Source: Prochlorococcus sp. AG-402-K21 (GTDB lineage Bacteria; Cyanobacteriota; Cyanobacteriia; PCC-6307; Cyanobiaceae). Taken from it: a stretch of DNA of 64,000 nucleotides. The notes under the pieces are model-generated. The model was not told the DNA's origin, searched no databases, and was given only the letters and a program-made list of their open reading frames with translations. Shown in pieces: positions 36,759-46,236 of this stretch. Numbering within the stretch: position 1 is the first letter of the stretch; each line of letters starts with the position of its first letter. The stretch lies in NCBI GenBank assembly GCA_003216775.1, contig QCII01000008.1, positions 1 to 64,000 of the forward strand, written 5' to 3'. The translations under genes were made by a program, and so were the position numbers.

Positions 36759-38156
36759 CTATGTTTTTATGACTCTTATATTAAAATTTAACAGATCTTT
36801 GTTGCATAAACTTTGATTATTTATCCAATTAAATCTATCGATGTCAATTTTTTCTCCAGGAACTAATAGAGGAATCCCTGGAGGATAAGGGCAAATAATA
36901 TCTCCCGATATTTTATTTAAAGATTGAGAAAAAGGAATACTCCGAGTCTCACTTCTCCAGGCAATTCCAATTTGTATTTCTGGTACTTCAACTAATTTAA
37001 ATGGCGATTTGAGCACTTCCAAACTTTTTATTTTTTCGGAATTTAATATTAATTTATTCCACAATTTTTCAAACAAAGTAAGAAAATCTTTTTGATTAGC
37101 AAAACCTAAGCAAAAAGTTAGAGTCATCATTTCTGGTAATTCAGCAATAAGACCATTTTTATAAAAGAATTTATCAGCAGTGAAACCATCAATTCCAACC
37201 TTAGAGGTATTTAATACTATTTTTAAGGGGTCTTGGGTTTCTATTAGAGGAATATTCTTTTGGATTAATTTTTTGTAGATACTCTTTGCCTGTAAAATTC
37301 TTTTTTGATATTTTGATAAACTTTTTTTATTAAGCCAGTCTTTAATAGACTCTTCACAAGAAGAAAGTAATAGGGAACTTGGACTAGTAGTTTGCAACAA
37401 ATTAATACTCTTGATTAAATTTGCTTCATTTACTAGATTACCTTTGTACCAAAGTGCAGCAGTTTGAGTCAAACCATTTAGCGACTTATGCAATGAATGA
37501 ACGACTAAATCAGCATTTGATACTAAAGCGGATTTTGGTAGGTTAAGGTTTTCACAAAAAAGGAAATAGGAGCCATGGGCTTCATCAACCAAAACAGGTA
37601 AATTTTTTTGATGACAAAGATCTATTAAAGGCCCTAAATCTCCTGCGAAACCCTGATAAGAGGGACTTACAAGAATTACACCTACAATTTTTTTCTCATT
37701 AAAATTTATTTTTTCAAATACATTTTTCAACCAGTTTTTTGTGATTGGTTTGTAATGACCGTTTTCTGATGAGAAATCTAGGTCAAAGAATATGGGCTGT
37801 ATGTTCTGCATCGCACAGATTTTAATAACACTAATATGGACATTTCTTGGCATCAGTATAGTTTCGCCAGGTTTTGCCATTGCAATTACAGCTGATTGTA
37901 TTAATCCAGAGGCTCCATTAACTCCAAAGAAACATCCTTTCGCTCCAAATTTTTCAGAGAATTCTCTTTGAGTTTTGGCGATTAATCCGCTTTGGGATAG
38001 AGGTGAGCCTATCTCTGGCAGTTCCGGTAAGTCCCAATACCCAGGTTGTTTTTTTAATAATTTCACTAATTTCTTAGGTAAAGCTGCCCCTCTGTTATGA
38101 GCCGGAAAGAAAAGTGACTTTAAAAACTTTTTAGTTAGAAAAGATGAAATGCTCAT
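36759..38156 (-). CDS. Orn/Lys/Arg decarboxylase-like PLP enzyme
   Basis: A 465-residue fold-type I PLP protein. The N-terminal block HNRGAALPKKLVKLL-like region and LPEIGSPLSQSGLIAKTQRE match the Orn/Lys/Arg decarboxylase major domain. FFGVNGASGLIQSAVIAMAKPGE, LVDEAHGSYFLF and the PLP lysine in VVHSLHKSLNGLTQTA (about residue 225) are clear. The C-terminal domain ends CPYPPGIPLLVPGEKI. Family members decarboxylate arginine, lysine or ornithine, feeding polyamine synthesis; some cyanobacterial ones are arginine decarboxylase-like. Substrate is not decided. Upstream of cdsA on the same strand; divergent from the ABC1 kinase. Confidence 0.88.
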   Translation of the reverse strand: MSISSFLTKKFLKSLFFPAHNRGAALPKKLVKLLKKQPGYWDLPELPEIGSPLSQSGLIAKTQREFSEKFGAKGCFFGVNGASGLIQSAVIAMAKPGETILMPRNVHISVIKICAMQNIQPIFFDLDFSSENGHYKPITKNWLKNVFEKINFNEKKIVGVILVSPSYQGFAGDLGPLIDLCHQKNLPVLVDEAHGSYFLFCENLNLPKSALVSNADLVVHSLHKSLNGLTQTAALWYKGNLVNEANLIKSINLLQTTSPSSLLLSSCEESIKDWLNKKSLSKYQKRILQAKSIYKKLIQKNIPLIETQDPLKIVLNTSKVGIDGFTADKFFYKNGLIAELPEMMTLTFCLGFANQKDFLTLFEKLWNKLILNSEKIKSLEVLKSPFKLVEVPEIQIGIAWRSETRSIPFSQSLNKISGDIICPYPPGIPLLVPGEKIDIDRFNWINNQSLCNKDLLNFNIRVIKT

Positions 38157-38220
38157 AAAGTATTATTGACATATATAGAATGGGTAAATGGGAATCCTTC
38201 TTTGATATTTTTTAGCTTTA

Positions 38221-39879
38221 ATGACAAAGTCTTATTCGCAATATTCAGCAAAAGATGACTTAATTTGGTTGATTTTGAGACCATGGATTTTCATCCCAAG
38301 AGTTTTATATATCCTTTTAACTTTTATTTTTCTTTTTTTAAGAATACTTTTTCAAGGTAACAGTAAAAATAAAAATGTACAAAAAAATCTTTCAAAATAT
38401 CTTTTCGATGTAATAACAGATTTAGGACCTTGTTTTATAAAATTAGGACAGGCACTTTCAACTAGACCTGATCTTGTTAGACAAGATTGGCTGACAGAGC
38501 TTACAAACTTACAGGATAATCTTCCAGCATTTGATCACAAAATTGCTTTAAAAATTATTGAAGAGGAACTTGGGGAGGCACCTAATGCATTATTTGATGA
38601 GTTTCCTGAAAGTCCTATTGCTTCAGCAAGCTTAGGTCAGGTTTACAAAACAAAAACTAAAAATAATACTTATGTAGCTGTAAAAGTCCAAAGGCCAAAT
38701 TTGTACTTTCTTATAAGAAGGGACATTGTAATACTAAGATTTTTGGCAACTTTTTTATCACCATTTTTACCATTAAATATTGGTGTTGGAATTGGAGAAA
38801 TAATAGATGAATTCGGCAAAGCACTTTTTGATGAAATTGATTATGAAAAAGAAGGTGAAAATGCTGTAAAGTTTGCAGATTTATTCAAAGACAACCCAAA
38901 TGTTTTTATCCCCAAATTGGAAAAAGAGTTTTCATCTAAAAGAATTATTACAACCTCTTGGATTGATGGGGTCAAGTTAAGAGATAGGGCTTTATTGGAA
39001 GAAAATAACTTAGTACCTTCCTCTTTTATAAAAACTTGTGTAATCAGTGGTCTCCAGCAATTATTTGAATATGGATATTTTCATGCTGACCCACATCCTG
39101 GGAATATGTTTGCTCTTAAAGGAGGTAAGGCAGATTATGGAAATTTAGCTTATGTAGATTTTGGAATGATGGATACAATTTCAAATTCAGATAGGCTAAC
39201 TCTTATTAAGGCCATTGTTCACATTATAAATGATGAATATTATCTTCTTGCAAAAGATTTTCAGAAATTAGGTTTTTTAACCAAAGAACAAGATCTTCAG
39301 AAACTTGTTGAACCATTAAAAGAAGTTCTAGGTGGATCTTTAACTGCTGAAGTTGGTAATTTCAATCTCAAAAATGTAACTGATAAATTCTCACAACTTA
39401 TGTATTCTTATCCATTTAGAGTTCCTAGTAGGTTTGCATTAATAATAAGAGCAGTTGTTAGTCAAGAAGGTTTGGCATTAAGATTAGATCCTGAATTTAA
39501 GATTTTACAAATCGCATATCCATACATAGCTAAAAAGCTACTTACTGATAATTCTGAAGAGATTTTAGATATCCTTTTAGAAGTTGTTTTTGATCAAAAA
39601 GGTCGAATTCAAATAGAAAAAGTTGAAAGTTTATTAAACACTTTATTTAAAGATCCTGAGAATATAAATTCAGATCTTATCCCAGTTGCTAACGCGGGAT
39701 TAAAATTATTTGTAAGTAATAAAGGATCGGAAGTTAGAAAAAATTTTCTTTTAAGCTTAATCAAAGATGATAAATTAGAACTAAGTGATGCAAAAAAACT
39801 TTTAAGTTTAATTAGAGATACCTTTAGTCCCATTAATATTGCAAAAAGTGCAGTTCAAAATATGATTTCTTCGGTTTAG
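38221..39879 (+). CDS. ABC1/UbiB-family atypical kinase
   Basis: A 552-residue protein of the ABC1K family. A hydrophobic segment lies at about residues 25-45. The family hallmark KxGQ-type element is FIKLGQALSTRPDLV (about 76-90). The Ala-rich nucleotide loop is SPIASASLGQVYKTK. YVAVKVQRP carries the invariant Lys; HADPHPGNMF and AYVDFGMMD are the catalytic and metal loops. In cyanobacteria and plastids these kinases are linked to prenylquinone metabolism and stress at thylakoid or plastoglobule membranes. The precise role is not decidable here. C-terminal helical region about 400-552 is typical. Confidence 0.92.
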   Translation: MTKSYSQYSAKDDLIWLILRPWIFIPRVLYILLTFIFLFLRILFQGNSKNKNVQKNLSKYLFDVITDLGPCFIKLGQALSTRPDLVRQDWLTELTNLQDNLPAFDHKIALKIIEEELGEAPNALFDEFPESPIASASLGQVYKTKTKNNTYVAVKVQRPNLYFLIRRDIVILRFLATFLSPFLPLNIGVGIGEIIDEFGKALFDEIDYEKEGENAVKFADLFKDNPNVFIPKLEKEFSSKRIITTSWIDGVKLRDRALLEENNLVPSSFIKTCVISGLQQLFEYGYFHADPHPGNMFALKGGKADYGNLAYVDFGMMDTISNSDRLTLIKAIVHIINDEYYLLAKDFQKLGFLTKEQDLQKLVEPLKEVLGGSLTAEVGNFNLKNVTDKFSQLMYSYPFRVPSRFALIIRAVVSQEGLALRLDPEFKILQIAYPYIAKKLLTDNSEEILDILLEVVFDQKGRIQIEKVESLLNTLFKDPENINSDLIPVANAGLKLFVSNKGSEVRKNFLLSLIKDDKLELSDAKKLLSLIRDTFSPINIAKSAVQNMISSV

Positions 39880-40019
39880 TTTTATTTTTAACTATATTAA
39901 CTAATGATATTTATCTTCTTTATTAATTTCCGAAGAATTAAATCTGCCAATATTTAATTTGATAGCCTTAAATCAGGTGATTGGAAATTAATACAAGAAA
40001 ATGAAATTGAAATCATCCA

Positions 40020-40523
40020 ATGACTTTTTTGAAGAATCTATTTTTGATTAAGAATAAAAATAATAATCAAAAAGAATTGAATCAAGGAGTATTTGATCAG
40101 TATAGAGAAATCGCCAAATTAGTTAAAGAAGCGAGAATTAGAGAAAATTTAACCATCCAAGAATTGTCAAAAATTTCAAAAATTCCTGAAGAATCAATTT
40201 ATTCTATTGAGAACAATGTTGAAAAGAATAGACCAAAGTATCCCTTTTTAAGATCAATTTTAATAAAGCTAGAGGATTGCTTGAAACTTAAAAAAAATAC
40301 TTTATTAAAAGTAGCTATTAAAGAGAGAAAAACTTTTAAAAGAGAAAATAAAGATTTTATTGTAAGCAAATTTGATGTTTTAAATACTTGGCAGGGAAGT
40401 GTTTTATATTTTTTAATGTTGATTCTAACTATCTTTATCCTAAAGAGATATTTTATTTCAAATGTAAAGATTATAGAGATTCAAAATATTGATCATGAAG
40501 TCATTGAAAATAATCTTCAATAA
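40020..40523 (+). CDS. RodZ-like helix-turn-helix single-pass membrane protein
   Basis: A 167-residue protein. A RodZ/XRE-type HTH lies at about residues 30-95: LVKEARIRENLTIQELSKIS, then IPEESIYSIEN. A basic juxtamembrane stretch (KERKTFKRENKD) precedes a transmembrane helix at about 122-141. Only 25 residues follow outside, so the periplasmic domain of RodZ is missing. RodZ links MreB to the cell-wall elongation machinery in other bacteria. Here the cytoplasmic and membrane parts are kept in shortened form. The first in-frame ATG after a stop at 40008 is the start. It converges on malQ with a 4-base gap. Confidence 0.75.
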   Translation: MTFLKNLFLIKNKNNNQKELNQGVFDQYREIAKLVKEARIRENLTIQELSKISKIPEESIYSIENNVEKNRPKYPFLRSILIKLEDCLKLKKNTLLKVAIKERKTFKRENKDFIVSKFDVLNTWQGSVLYFLMLILTIFILKRYFISNVKIIEIQNIDHEVIENNLQ

Positions 40524-40527
40524 ATTC

Positions 40528-42048
40528 CTAATCTCTACTTCTTCCAGAATTTCGTCCTAAGTCACTAAAAATTCTAATTTTTTCATCTATTTCCTCTAAA
40601 GGTCTATTTAACTTCCATTTCCAGTTATTTTTTATTGTGCCAGGTCGATTTAATCTACTTGAGTCATCTAAGGATAATATATCTTGTATGGGTGCGATAA
40701 AGAGATTGCCATTAGTATGCATCCCAATTTCCATTAAACTCCATGAGGGATTGTCTGAAAAATTATACTCATTTTTTATTCTTATTTTGGAATTATTGTC
40801 TAAACAATCCCACCATGAGATGGAAGTGGAGTTATCATGGGTCCCTGTATAAACTACCCAATTTTCTCCTTCAATATTTTTAGGTAGATATGGATTATCT
40901 TCATTTCCATCAAAAGCGAATTGCAATATTTTCATTCCAGGAAGTTCAAAATTTTCCCTTAGTTTTACTACATCTGGGGTTATTTCTCCGAGATCTTCTG
41001 CAATAATTGGTAGATAGTTAACTCCTAGATCATTTTTTAATTTATTTAATAAAGCCCTCCCTGGAGAATTTATCCATTTGCCACATATTGCTGTTTTAGA
41101 ATTGCCATTAACTCTCCAGTAACCTGCGAGCCCCCTAAAATGATCCAACCTCAACAGGTCCGCAAGTTCAAATTGTCTTTTAAATCTATTTCTCCACCAA
41201 TGGAAATTTGTCCTTTTATGTTTTGACCAAATGTAAGTAGGAGTACCCCATAATTGCCCTGTAGATGAAAAATAATCAGGCGGTACACCACTCTGAAAGA
41301 TTAAATCTCCATCATTAGAAATTGAAAAGAGTGATTTATTACTCCATACGTCAGCGCTATCCCTAGAAACATAAAAGGGCAAATCCCCAATTAGCTTGAC
41401 ATTACATAATTTTGCAAATATTTTAATAGCTTTCCATTGTGAATCTAAATGCCACTGTATTAATTTTTGGGTAAGTACTTTTTCACTTTTTTTCTGAAGC
41501 CACGAATTTATAAATAAGTTATTTTTTATTTTAAATTCCTTAGGCCATTGCCACCAAGGTAACCTATCAAATTCCTCTCTTATAACAATAAATTTTGAAT
41601 AATCTTCAATCCACGTATTTTTATTAATCCATTTGTAGAAATCACTTTTTCTTTCCTCAGATTGAGAACTCCAACCTTGCAAAAGGAGCTCCCCTAGTTT
41701 TTTTGTTAAATCATTTGCAAGATCAAAATCAAAACTATTCTTATTTTGATTTATAAATCCTATTTCTTCTGTTTTAGAAAGAAAGATAAAGCCTTTGTCG
41801 ATCAAATCATCCATATCAAGAAACCATGGGTTCAGTGCAAAACTTGATGGGGAACTATATGGAGACCCTGTAGAGTCTGTAGGTGTAAGGGGCAAAAATT
41901 GCCAATATTCAATTCCATGCTTATTAAGTTTTTTTATCCACTCTTTGGCTCCTCTACCGAAAGTCCCACACACTCTTCCTCCTGGTATAGATGAAGGATG
42001 CATAAGTACCCCTGATGATTTTGTTTTAAGAACTTTTTGTATAGGCAT
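40528..42048 (-). CDS. malQ: 4-alpha-glucanotransferase (amylomaltase, GH77)
   Basis: A 506-residue GH77 enzyme. Signature blocks are SSGVLMHPSSIPGGRVCGTFG, YWQFLPLTPTDSTGSPYSS, KLIGDLPFYVSRDSADVW, the catalytic Asp region LLRLDHFRGLAGYWRV, ELPGMKILQFAFDG and TGTHDNSTSISWW. It transfers maltooligosyl units between glucans, with roles in glycogen turnover. The GH57 branching enzyme at 58098 works on the same polymer. Length is typical. The gene is transcribed away from prs, with 253 bases between their starts. Confidence 0.96.
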   Translation of the reverse strand: MPIQKVLKTKSSGVLMHPSSIPGGRVCGTFGRGAKEWIKKLNKHGIEYWQFLPLTPTDSTGSPYSSPSSFALNPWFLDMDDLIDKGFIFLSKTEEIGFINQNKNSFDFDLANDLTKKLGELLLQGWSSQSEERKSDFYKWINKNTWIEDYSKFIVIREEFDRLPWWQWPKEFKIKNNLFINSWLQKKSEKVLTQKLIQWHLDSQWKAIKIFAKLCNVKLIGDLPFYVSRDSADVWSNKSLFSISNDGDLIFQSGVPPDYFSSTGQLWGTPTYIWSKHKRTNFHWWRNRFKRQFELADLLRLDHFRGLAGYWRVNGNSKTAICGKWINSPGRALLNKLKNDLGVNYLPIIAEDLGEITPDVVKLRENFELPGMKILQFAFDGNEDNPYLPKNIEGENWVVYTGTHDNSTSISWWDCLDNNSKIRIKNEYNFSDNPSWSLMEIGMHTNGNLFIAPIQDILSLDDSSRLNRPGTIKNNWKWKLNRPLEEIDEKIRIFSDLGRNSGRSRD

Positions 42049-42268
42049 GTCTTTAAATTTACTTTTTGATTATTTGCAAATAAATTTTTATTAATTCTCT
42101 AAATTTAACGATATACAAATTTTTTTTAATTGACAAATACTAGTCTAATAGTCTTCTATTTGAGTTAAAAAAAATTTAAATTTCAATAGACTTTTACCCC
42201 CATTTTCAAAGAGATGTAACTTTTAAAAAAATCTACTCAATATCTTTTGCTAAATTCGCATAAACGAC

Positions 42269-42286
42269 TACGATAAAGATATCGTA
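42269..42286 (+). promoter_or_regulatory. Inverted repeat upstream of prs
   Basis: TACGATA - AAGA - TATCGTA is a perfect seven-base inverted repeat with a four-base loop, ending 15 bases before the prs GTG start codon. It could be a leader hairpin near the ribosome site or a dyad operator. This is the only notable structure in the 253-base gap between malQ and prs; the rest is plain A/T-rich DNA with a possible TTGACA at 42130. Confidence 0.45.
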
Positions 42287-42301
42287 TATATTGCTAATTT
42301 C

Positions 42302-43297
42302 GTGACAAGTTTTATCACGGCAACGCAGAATAAACAATCAAACTTTAATCTAACCAATAGTAGATTAAGGTTAGTAAGTGGAACAACAAATCCTAAATTA
42401 GCTGAAGAAATTGCATCATATTTAGGGATTAAAAATGTACCTTTAATATCTAAAAGATTTGCTGATGGGGAGCTTTATGTTCAGATTCAACAATCTATTA
42501 GAGGTTGCGATGTGTTTCTCATACAACCTACATGCGCTCCTGTTAACGACAGTTTAATGGAGCTTATGATTATGGTTGATGCTTGCAAGAGGGCATCTGC
42601 CAGACAAATTACGGCCGTAATACCTTATTTTGGATATGCAAGGGCTGATAGAAAGACTTCAGGAAGAGAATCTATAACTGCAAAACTTACGGCTAATTTA
42701 TTAGAGAAATCAGGAGTGGATAGAGTTCTTGCAATGGATTTGCATTCTGCTCAAATACAAGGTTATTTTGATATCCCATGCGATCATATTTACGGTTCAC
42801 CTGTATTGATTGACTATTTAGAAACTTTAAATTTAGAAGAAGTTGTAGTTGTCTCTCCTGATGTAGGTGGTGTTGCGAGAGCAAGAGCATTTGCAAAATT
42901 AATGAAAGACGCTCCATTGGCAATAATTGATAAAAGGAGAGCAGCTCATAATATAGCTGAAAGTTTAACAGTTATCGGTGAAGTTAAAGGTAAAACAGCT
43001 ATTCTTATAGACGATATGATTGATACAGGAGGAACAATTTGTTCTGGAGCTAATTTATTAAAAAATGAAGGAGCTAAAAGAATATTTGCATGTGCCTCTC
43101 ATGCTGTATTTTCTCCTCCTTCTTATGAAAGATTAAGTACCAAGGATTTGTTCGAACAAGTTATTGTGACGAACAGCATACCAGTTCTTGTTAAAAAGGA
43201 TTTTCCGCAGTTAAAAGTTCTTTCAGTCGCAAATATGCTTGGTGAAGCTATTTGGAGAATTCATGAAGAAAGTTCGGTAAGTTCAATGTTTAGGTAG
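42302..43297 (+). CDS. prs: Ribose-phosphate pyrophosphokinase
   Basis: A 331-residue enzyme making PRPP from ribose-5-phosphate and ATP for purine, pyrimidine, His and Trp synthesis. The PRPP-synthase signatures are LRLVSGTTNPKLAEEIA, FADGELYVQIQQSIRGCDVF, DACKRASARQITAVIPYFGYARADRK (parts), DLHSAQIQGYFDIPCDH and the PRPP loop AILIDDMIDTGGTICSGA. The start is GTG after an inverted repeat. Length is slightly above the family average because of about 15 extra polar residues (ATQNKQSNF). The gene lies alone between divergent malQ and a convergent gene. Confidence 0.96.
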   Translation: MTSFITATQNKQSNFNLTNSRLRLVSGTTNPKLAEEIASYLGIKNVPLISKRFADGELYVQIQQSIRGCDVFLIQPTCAPVNDSLMELMIMVDACKRASARQITAVIPYFGYARADRKTSGRESITAKLTANLLEKSGVDRVLAMDLHSAQIQGYFDIPCDHIYGSPVLIDYLETLNLEEVVVVSPDVGGVARARAFAKLMKDAPLAIIDKRRAAHNIAESLTVIGEVKGKTAILIDDMIDTGGTICSGANLLKNEGAKRIFACASHAVFSPPSYERLSTKDLFEQVIVTNSIPVLVKKDFPQLKVLSVANMLGEAIWRIHEESSVSSMFR

Positions 43298-43307
43298 GAT
43301 TGTAACT

Positions 43308-43745
43308 TTATTTTTTAGCATTTTTTATAAGTTTCTTTAACTTCTTTTCATAATCTTTTTTTATTTCTTTTGGAATGCTCTCAGGACAAATATTAAGTGC
43401 ACTTCCAACAATTTGAAATGTTCCTGCATTATATAAGTTTTTTTCGTTAAGTTTTTCATTCCCTAACTCTTTAATAACCCCACCATGCTTTCCAATTATT
43501 ACATTTGCAAAAGTAGCACTAGCTATCCCAAGCCCTTTATTAAAATCTACATCGGCTTTTGAAGCTATACAAAGATAAGATGCCCCCATTTGTCTGTATA
43601 AGAAAAGGTCTTTCTCAGAAGCAGCAATTAAATTTTTTTCAGCTTTAATTTGATTATTTACTGTATTAATCTCAAAAAGAGTAAATGATAAACATAGAAT
43701 ACTAATAATTTTAGAAATTCTTTTTGAATAAAAATTAATAAACAT
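43308..43745 (-). CDS. Exported small protein, function unknown
   Basis: A 145-residue protein with a signal peptide (hydrophobic IISILCLSFTLFEI at about residues 13-26). The mature part starts around ASEKDLFLYRQMGASYLCIASKAD and has two cysteines (YLCIASK, NICPESIP), which could form one disulfide. The C-terminus is strongly basic (KKDYEKKLKKLIKNAKK). Probably periplasmic or lumenal. Patterns like RQMGASYLCIAS look well conserved, but I cannot name the family with support. It converges on prs. Confidence 0.7.
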   Translation of the reverse strand: MFINFYSKRISKIISILCLSFTLFEINTVNNQIKAEKNLIAASEKDLFLYRQMGASYLCIASKADVDFNKGLGIASATFANVIIGKHGGVIKELGNEKLNEKNLYNAGTFQIVGSALNICPESIPKEIKKDYEKKLKKLIKNAKK

Positions 43746-43806
43746 TACTAAACATCTTTTAGAACAAGATAGCTATTTTTTTTTAATATTATTTCATAAA
43801 GGGTAA

Positions 43807-44349
43807 TTATTTAATAATTTTTATTTCATGATGATTCTCTACTATTTTTAGTTTATTTTTGTTCCATGAATATATTACCCTGAATCTATAGTTATCTGAA
43901 TCTACAAGTCTTGTATGTTCTAGAATGTACCAATCTTCATAAGAAGATTCAAAAATCATTTCGTGTTCATCGACTTGCTTAATGTTTGATATACCTTCAA
44001 TATTACTTAAATAAAAGTTTTCCCTCACAAGTTGGTGTCCTTTTAAAAATGCTTGCATTTCACCTTGTTCTTTGTATTGAGGATTTTCCTCAAAAAAATT
44101 ATATTTCTTTTCTGGATACCAAGTGAATTTGTAGTTTGAATCCCCTTCGGATTTATTCTCAAGAGCTTGAATATTTACGTTCATACATAAGTTGTAAGTT
44201 TTTTGTGATTCATTTAGAAAGTATGTTCTATTAGATTTCCATAATCCAATATTTCTAGAAAACCATCTTTTTAAATTGCTATTTAAATAAATTTCTGGGG
44301 AATTATTTTCACCAAAATTAAGGCTTTTGTTTTGATTAATAACAACCAT
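43807..44349 (-). CDS. CpcS/CpeS-like lipocalin-fold protein
   Basis: A 180-residue soluble protein. The opening RWFSRNIGLWKSNRTYF resembles the FFxxSxGxWxSxRTxH start of CpcS/CpeS-type bilin lyases, and the rest is beta-rich with alternating motifs: GEMQAFLKGHQLVRENFY, then MIFESSYEDWYILEHTRLVD and YRFRVIYSW. The family is a ten-strand barrel that attaches bilins to phycobiliproteins, or binds other pigments. The window contains no phycobiliprotein gene. The call is on overall pattern; no catalytic Arg/Trp set can be confirmed. It is divergent from sasA. Confidence 0.55.
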   Translation of the reverse strand: MVVINQNKSLNFGENNSPEIYLNSNLKRWFSRNIGLWKSNRTYFLNESQKTYNLCMNVNIQALENKSEGDSNYKFTWYPEKKYNFFEENPQYKEQGEMQAFLKGHQLVRENFYLSNIEGISNIKQVDEHEMIFESSYEDWYILEHTRLVDSDNYRFRVIYSWNKNKLKIVENHHEIKIIK

Positions 44350-44455
44350 TTATAAATTTGTCTTATTCATTTCATAGCTTATTTGTAGAATAAAAATAAA
44401 TATCTTAATGTGTTCATAATGATTAACAGCTTTTCAACACTTCAGGGGGAATCAT

Positions 44456-45574
44456 TTGAATGATAAAAAAGAGCTAAAATTAATACTTGTAGCAGCTAGA
44501 AATCACCTTTCTAGTGGTGATATTAAGTCTCTGATATCTTATTTAGAATCAGATGATTGTGAATTCGAGATATCTCTTCAGATTTCTGAGCCTACAGAAC
44601 AACCGGAATTACTCGAATTACATAGATTAGTCGCTATTCCCGCTCTCATAAAGATATCCCCAACTCCAAAGCAAATATTTGCTGGAAGTAATATTTTTGC
44701 TCAGTTGCAAAAATGGTTGCCAAGGTGGAAACAGGAAGGATTAACAAAAAATCTAGGGATTAACTTGCAACCATCCAAAATTGATTCGATAAGAACTCAA
44801 AAAGAATTTCTTCTTGAAGATGAACTTCTAGTTTTAAGACAAGAAAATGAGACACTAACAAAAAGAATAGAATCTCAGGAAAGACTATTAAGAATGGTTG
44901 CTCATGAATTAAGAACCCCCTTAACCGCTGCCACTTTGGCTGTTCAAAGTCAAAAACTTGGACAAATAGACATTACGAAATTGCAAGATGTAATTAAAAG
45001 GCGTTTAGAAGAGATTGAACTGTTATCTCAGGATCTTCTAGAAGTTGGAACGACAAAATGGGAAGCGTTATTTAATCCTCAGAAAATTGATTTAGGCAAT
45101 ATTAGTGCTGAAGTAATACTAGAGTTAGAAAAATTCTGGAGATTAAGGAATATTGAAATTGATACTGATATTCCATCTGATTTGCCAAGTGTATTTGCAG
45201 ATCAAAGAAGGATGAGGCAAGTTTTTTTAAATTTAATTGAAAATGCTATTAAATTTTCTAATGACTCTGGATCTTTAAAAATTACAATGATTCACAAGAC
45301 AAATCAATGGGTAGAAATAACAATTTGTGACAAAGGAGCTGGGATTCCACTGAGCGAACAAAAAAGAATTTTTCTTGATAGAGTAAGACTCCCACAGACT
45401 TCTGAAGGAACTTCAGGATTTGGAATTGGATTGTCCGTATGCAGGAGAATAGTGCAAGTCCATGGTGGAAGAATATGGGTCGTATCTGAAGTTGGTGTTG
45501 GTTCTTGCTTCCATTTTACCGTCCCTGTATGGCAGGGACAAAACAAAGATCAACAATACTTGACGAAAGGCTAG
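44456..45574 (+). CDS. sasA: Circadian sensor histidine kinase SasA
   Basis: A 372-residue kinase. Residues about 7-100 are a KaiB-like thioredoxin-type sensor ([38 protein letters not shown]). A coiled-coil (about 120-145) leads to the H-box [19 protein letters not shown]-box [16 protein letters not shown] and [18 protein letters not shown]. SasA senses KaiC and phosphorylates the RpaA regulator to drive clock output. No transmembrane segment. The TTG start lies at 44456; AGGGGGA about 10 bases upstream is a strong ribosome-binding site and supports this start. Confidence 0.95.
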   Translation: MNDKKELKLILVAARNHLSSGDIKSLISYLESDDCEFEISLQISEPTEQPELLELHRLVAIPALIKISPTPKQIFAGSNIFAQLQKWLPRWKQEGLTKNLGINLQPSKIDSIRTQKEFLLEDELLVLRQENETLTKRIESQERLLRMVAHELRTPLTAATLAVQSQKLGQIDITKLQDVIKRRLEEIELLSQDLLEVGTTKWEALFNPQKIDLGNISAEVILELEKFWRLRNIEIDTDIPSDLPSVFADQRRMRQVFLNLIENAIKFSNDSGSLKITMIHKTNQWVEITICDKGAGIPLSEQKRIFLDRVRLPQTSEGTSGFGIGLSVCRRIVQVHGGRIWVVSEVGVGSCFHFTVPVWQGQNKDQQYLTKG

Positions 45575-45615
45575 TCTTACTCTTAATTTTTAATAAGCTG
45601 TTATGCTATTTTCCT

Positions 45616-45688
45616 GGCCCCATCGTCTAGAGGCCTAGGACACCTCCCTTTCACGGAGGCGACAGGGGTTCGAATCCCCTTGGGGCTA
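45616..45688 (+). tRNA. trnE: tRNA-Glu (anticodon UUC)
   Basis: The plus-strand cloverleaf has acceptor GGCCCCA pairing with TGGGGCT (one G-U), a D-arm region TCGTCTAGAGGCCTAGGACA, anticodon stem CCTCC/GGAGG with loop CTTTCAC (anticodon TTC), and a T-arm GGGGTTCGAATCCCC. Discriminator is A; CCA is not encoded. In cyanobacteria this tRNA also feeds tetrapyrrole synthesis through glutamyl-tRNA reductase. Confidence 0.96.
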
Positions 45689-45699
45689 TTATTTAAAAT

Positions 45700-46236
45700 T
45701 TAATTTCTTGTTAATTTTGCTTGCCTATCGACGGCTATCAAATTTTCTGAGAGATCTTTTTTTAATCTCTTTTCTATCATTCCTATAGGCATCCACTGAC
45801 AACCCTGAACAGTAAGATCATAAATCAATGAGTTTTTTGAAGTATTTTTAATATTTTTAATTTGCCAACTACCTTCAAATTTTCTAAAATCTCCTTTAAT
45901 TAAATTGAATTTTAATAGGCCAAGCTCCCTATCTTCAAATAAATCGATTGTCACTTCAGCCGAAAATTTCATGCCAAGAAAATCTTGCGCCCCAATTTGT
46001 TTAAGACGAACGTTATTATTTTTTTGATATATTTTTTTGCTTGAGAGTAGATTTGGTATATAAAGATTTAGTCGATCATAATCTGTTAAAACATTCCAAA
46101 GAGAATCTAAACTTGTAGAAGTTGTGAGTTGAGCTGCAAGTCTTCTTGTTCCTCCAGAAAGCTTTTCCATTGTTTGCTCAATTGTCCTGTAATCATTTTT
46201 TTTAGAATGATCTACTGATTCTTCAGGATTATTCAT
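45700..46236 (-). CDS. SRPBCC/START-like cyclase-dehydrase family protein
   Basis: A 178-residue protein of the polyketide cyclase/COQ10-like superfamily. After a polar N-terminus, the core reads SGGTRRLAAQLTTSTSLDSLW, NVLTDYDRLNLYIPNLLSSK and GAQDFLGMKFSAEVTIDLFE, then the C-terminal helix WMPIGMIEKRLKKDLSENL. This is the hydrophobic-pocket START fold common in cyanobacteria and plastids. Ligand and function are unknown. It converges on tRNA-Glu with an 11-base gap and is divergent from petH across 181 bases. Confidence 0.82.
   Translation of the reverse strand: MNNPEESVDHSKKNDYRTIEQTMEKLSGGTRRLAAQLTTSTSLDSLWNVLTDYDRLNLYIPNLLSSKKIYQKNNNVRLKQIGAQDFLGMKFSAEVTIDLFEDRELGLLKFNLIKGDFRKFEGSWQIKNIKNTSKNSLIYDLTVQGCQWMPIGMIEKRLKKDLSENLIAVDRQAKLTRN

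Noticed and set aside
42130-42160. TTGACA promoter before prs
   Set aside because: A -35 match at 42130 exists, but no good -10 lies at the right distance, and -35 boxes are poorly conserved in this group.
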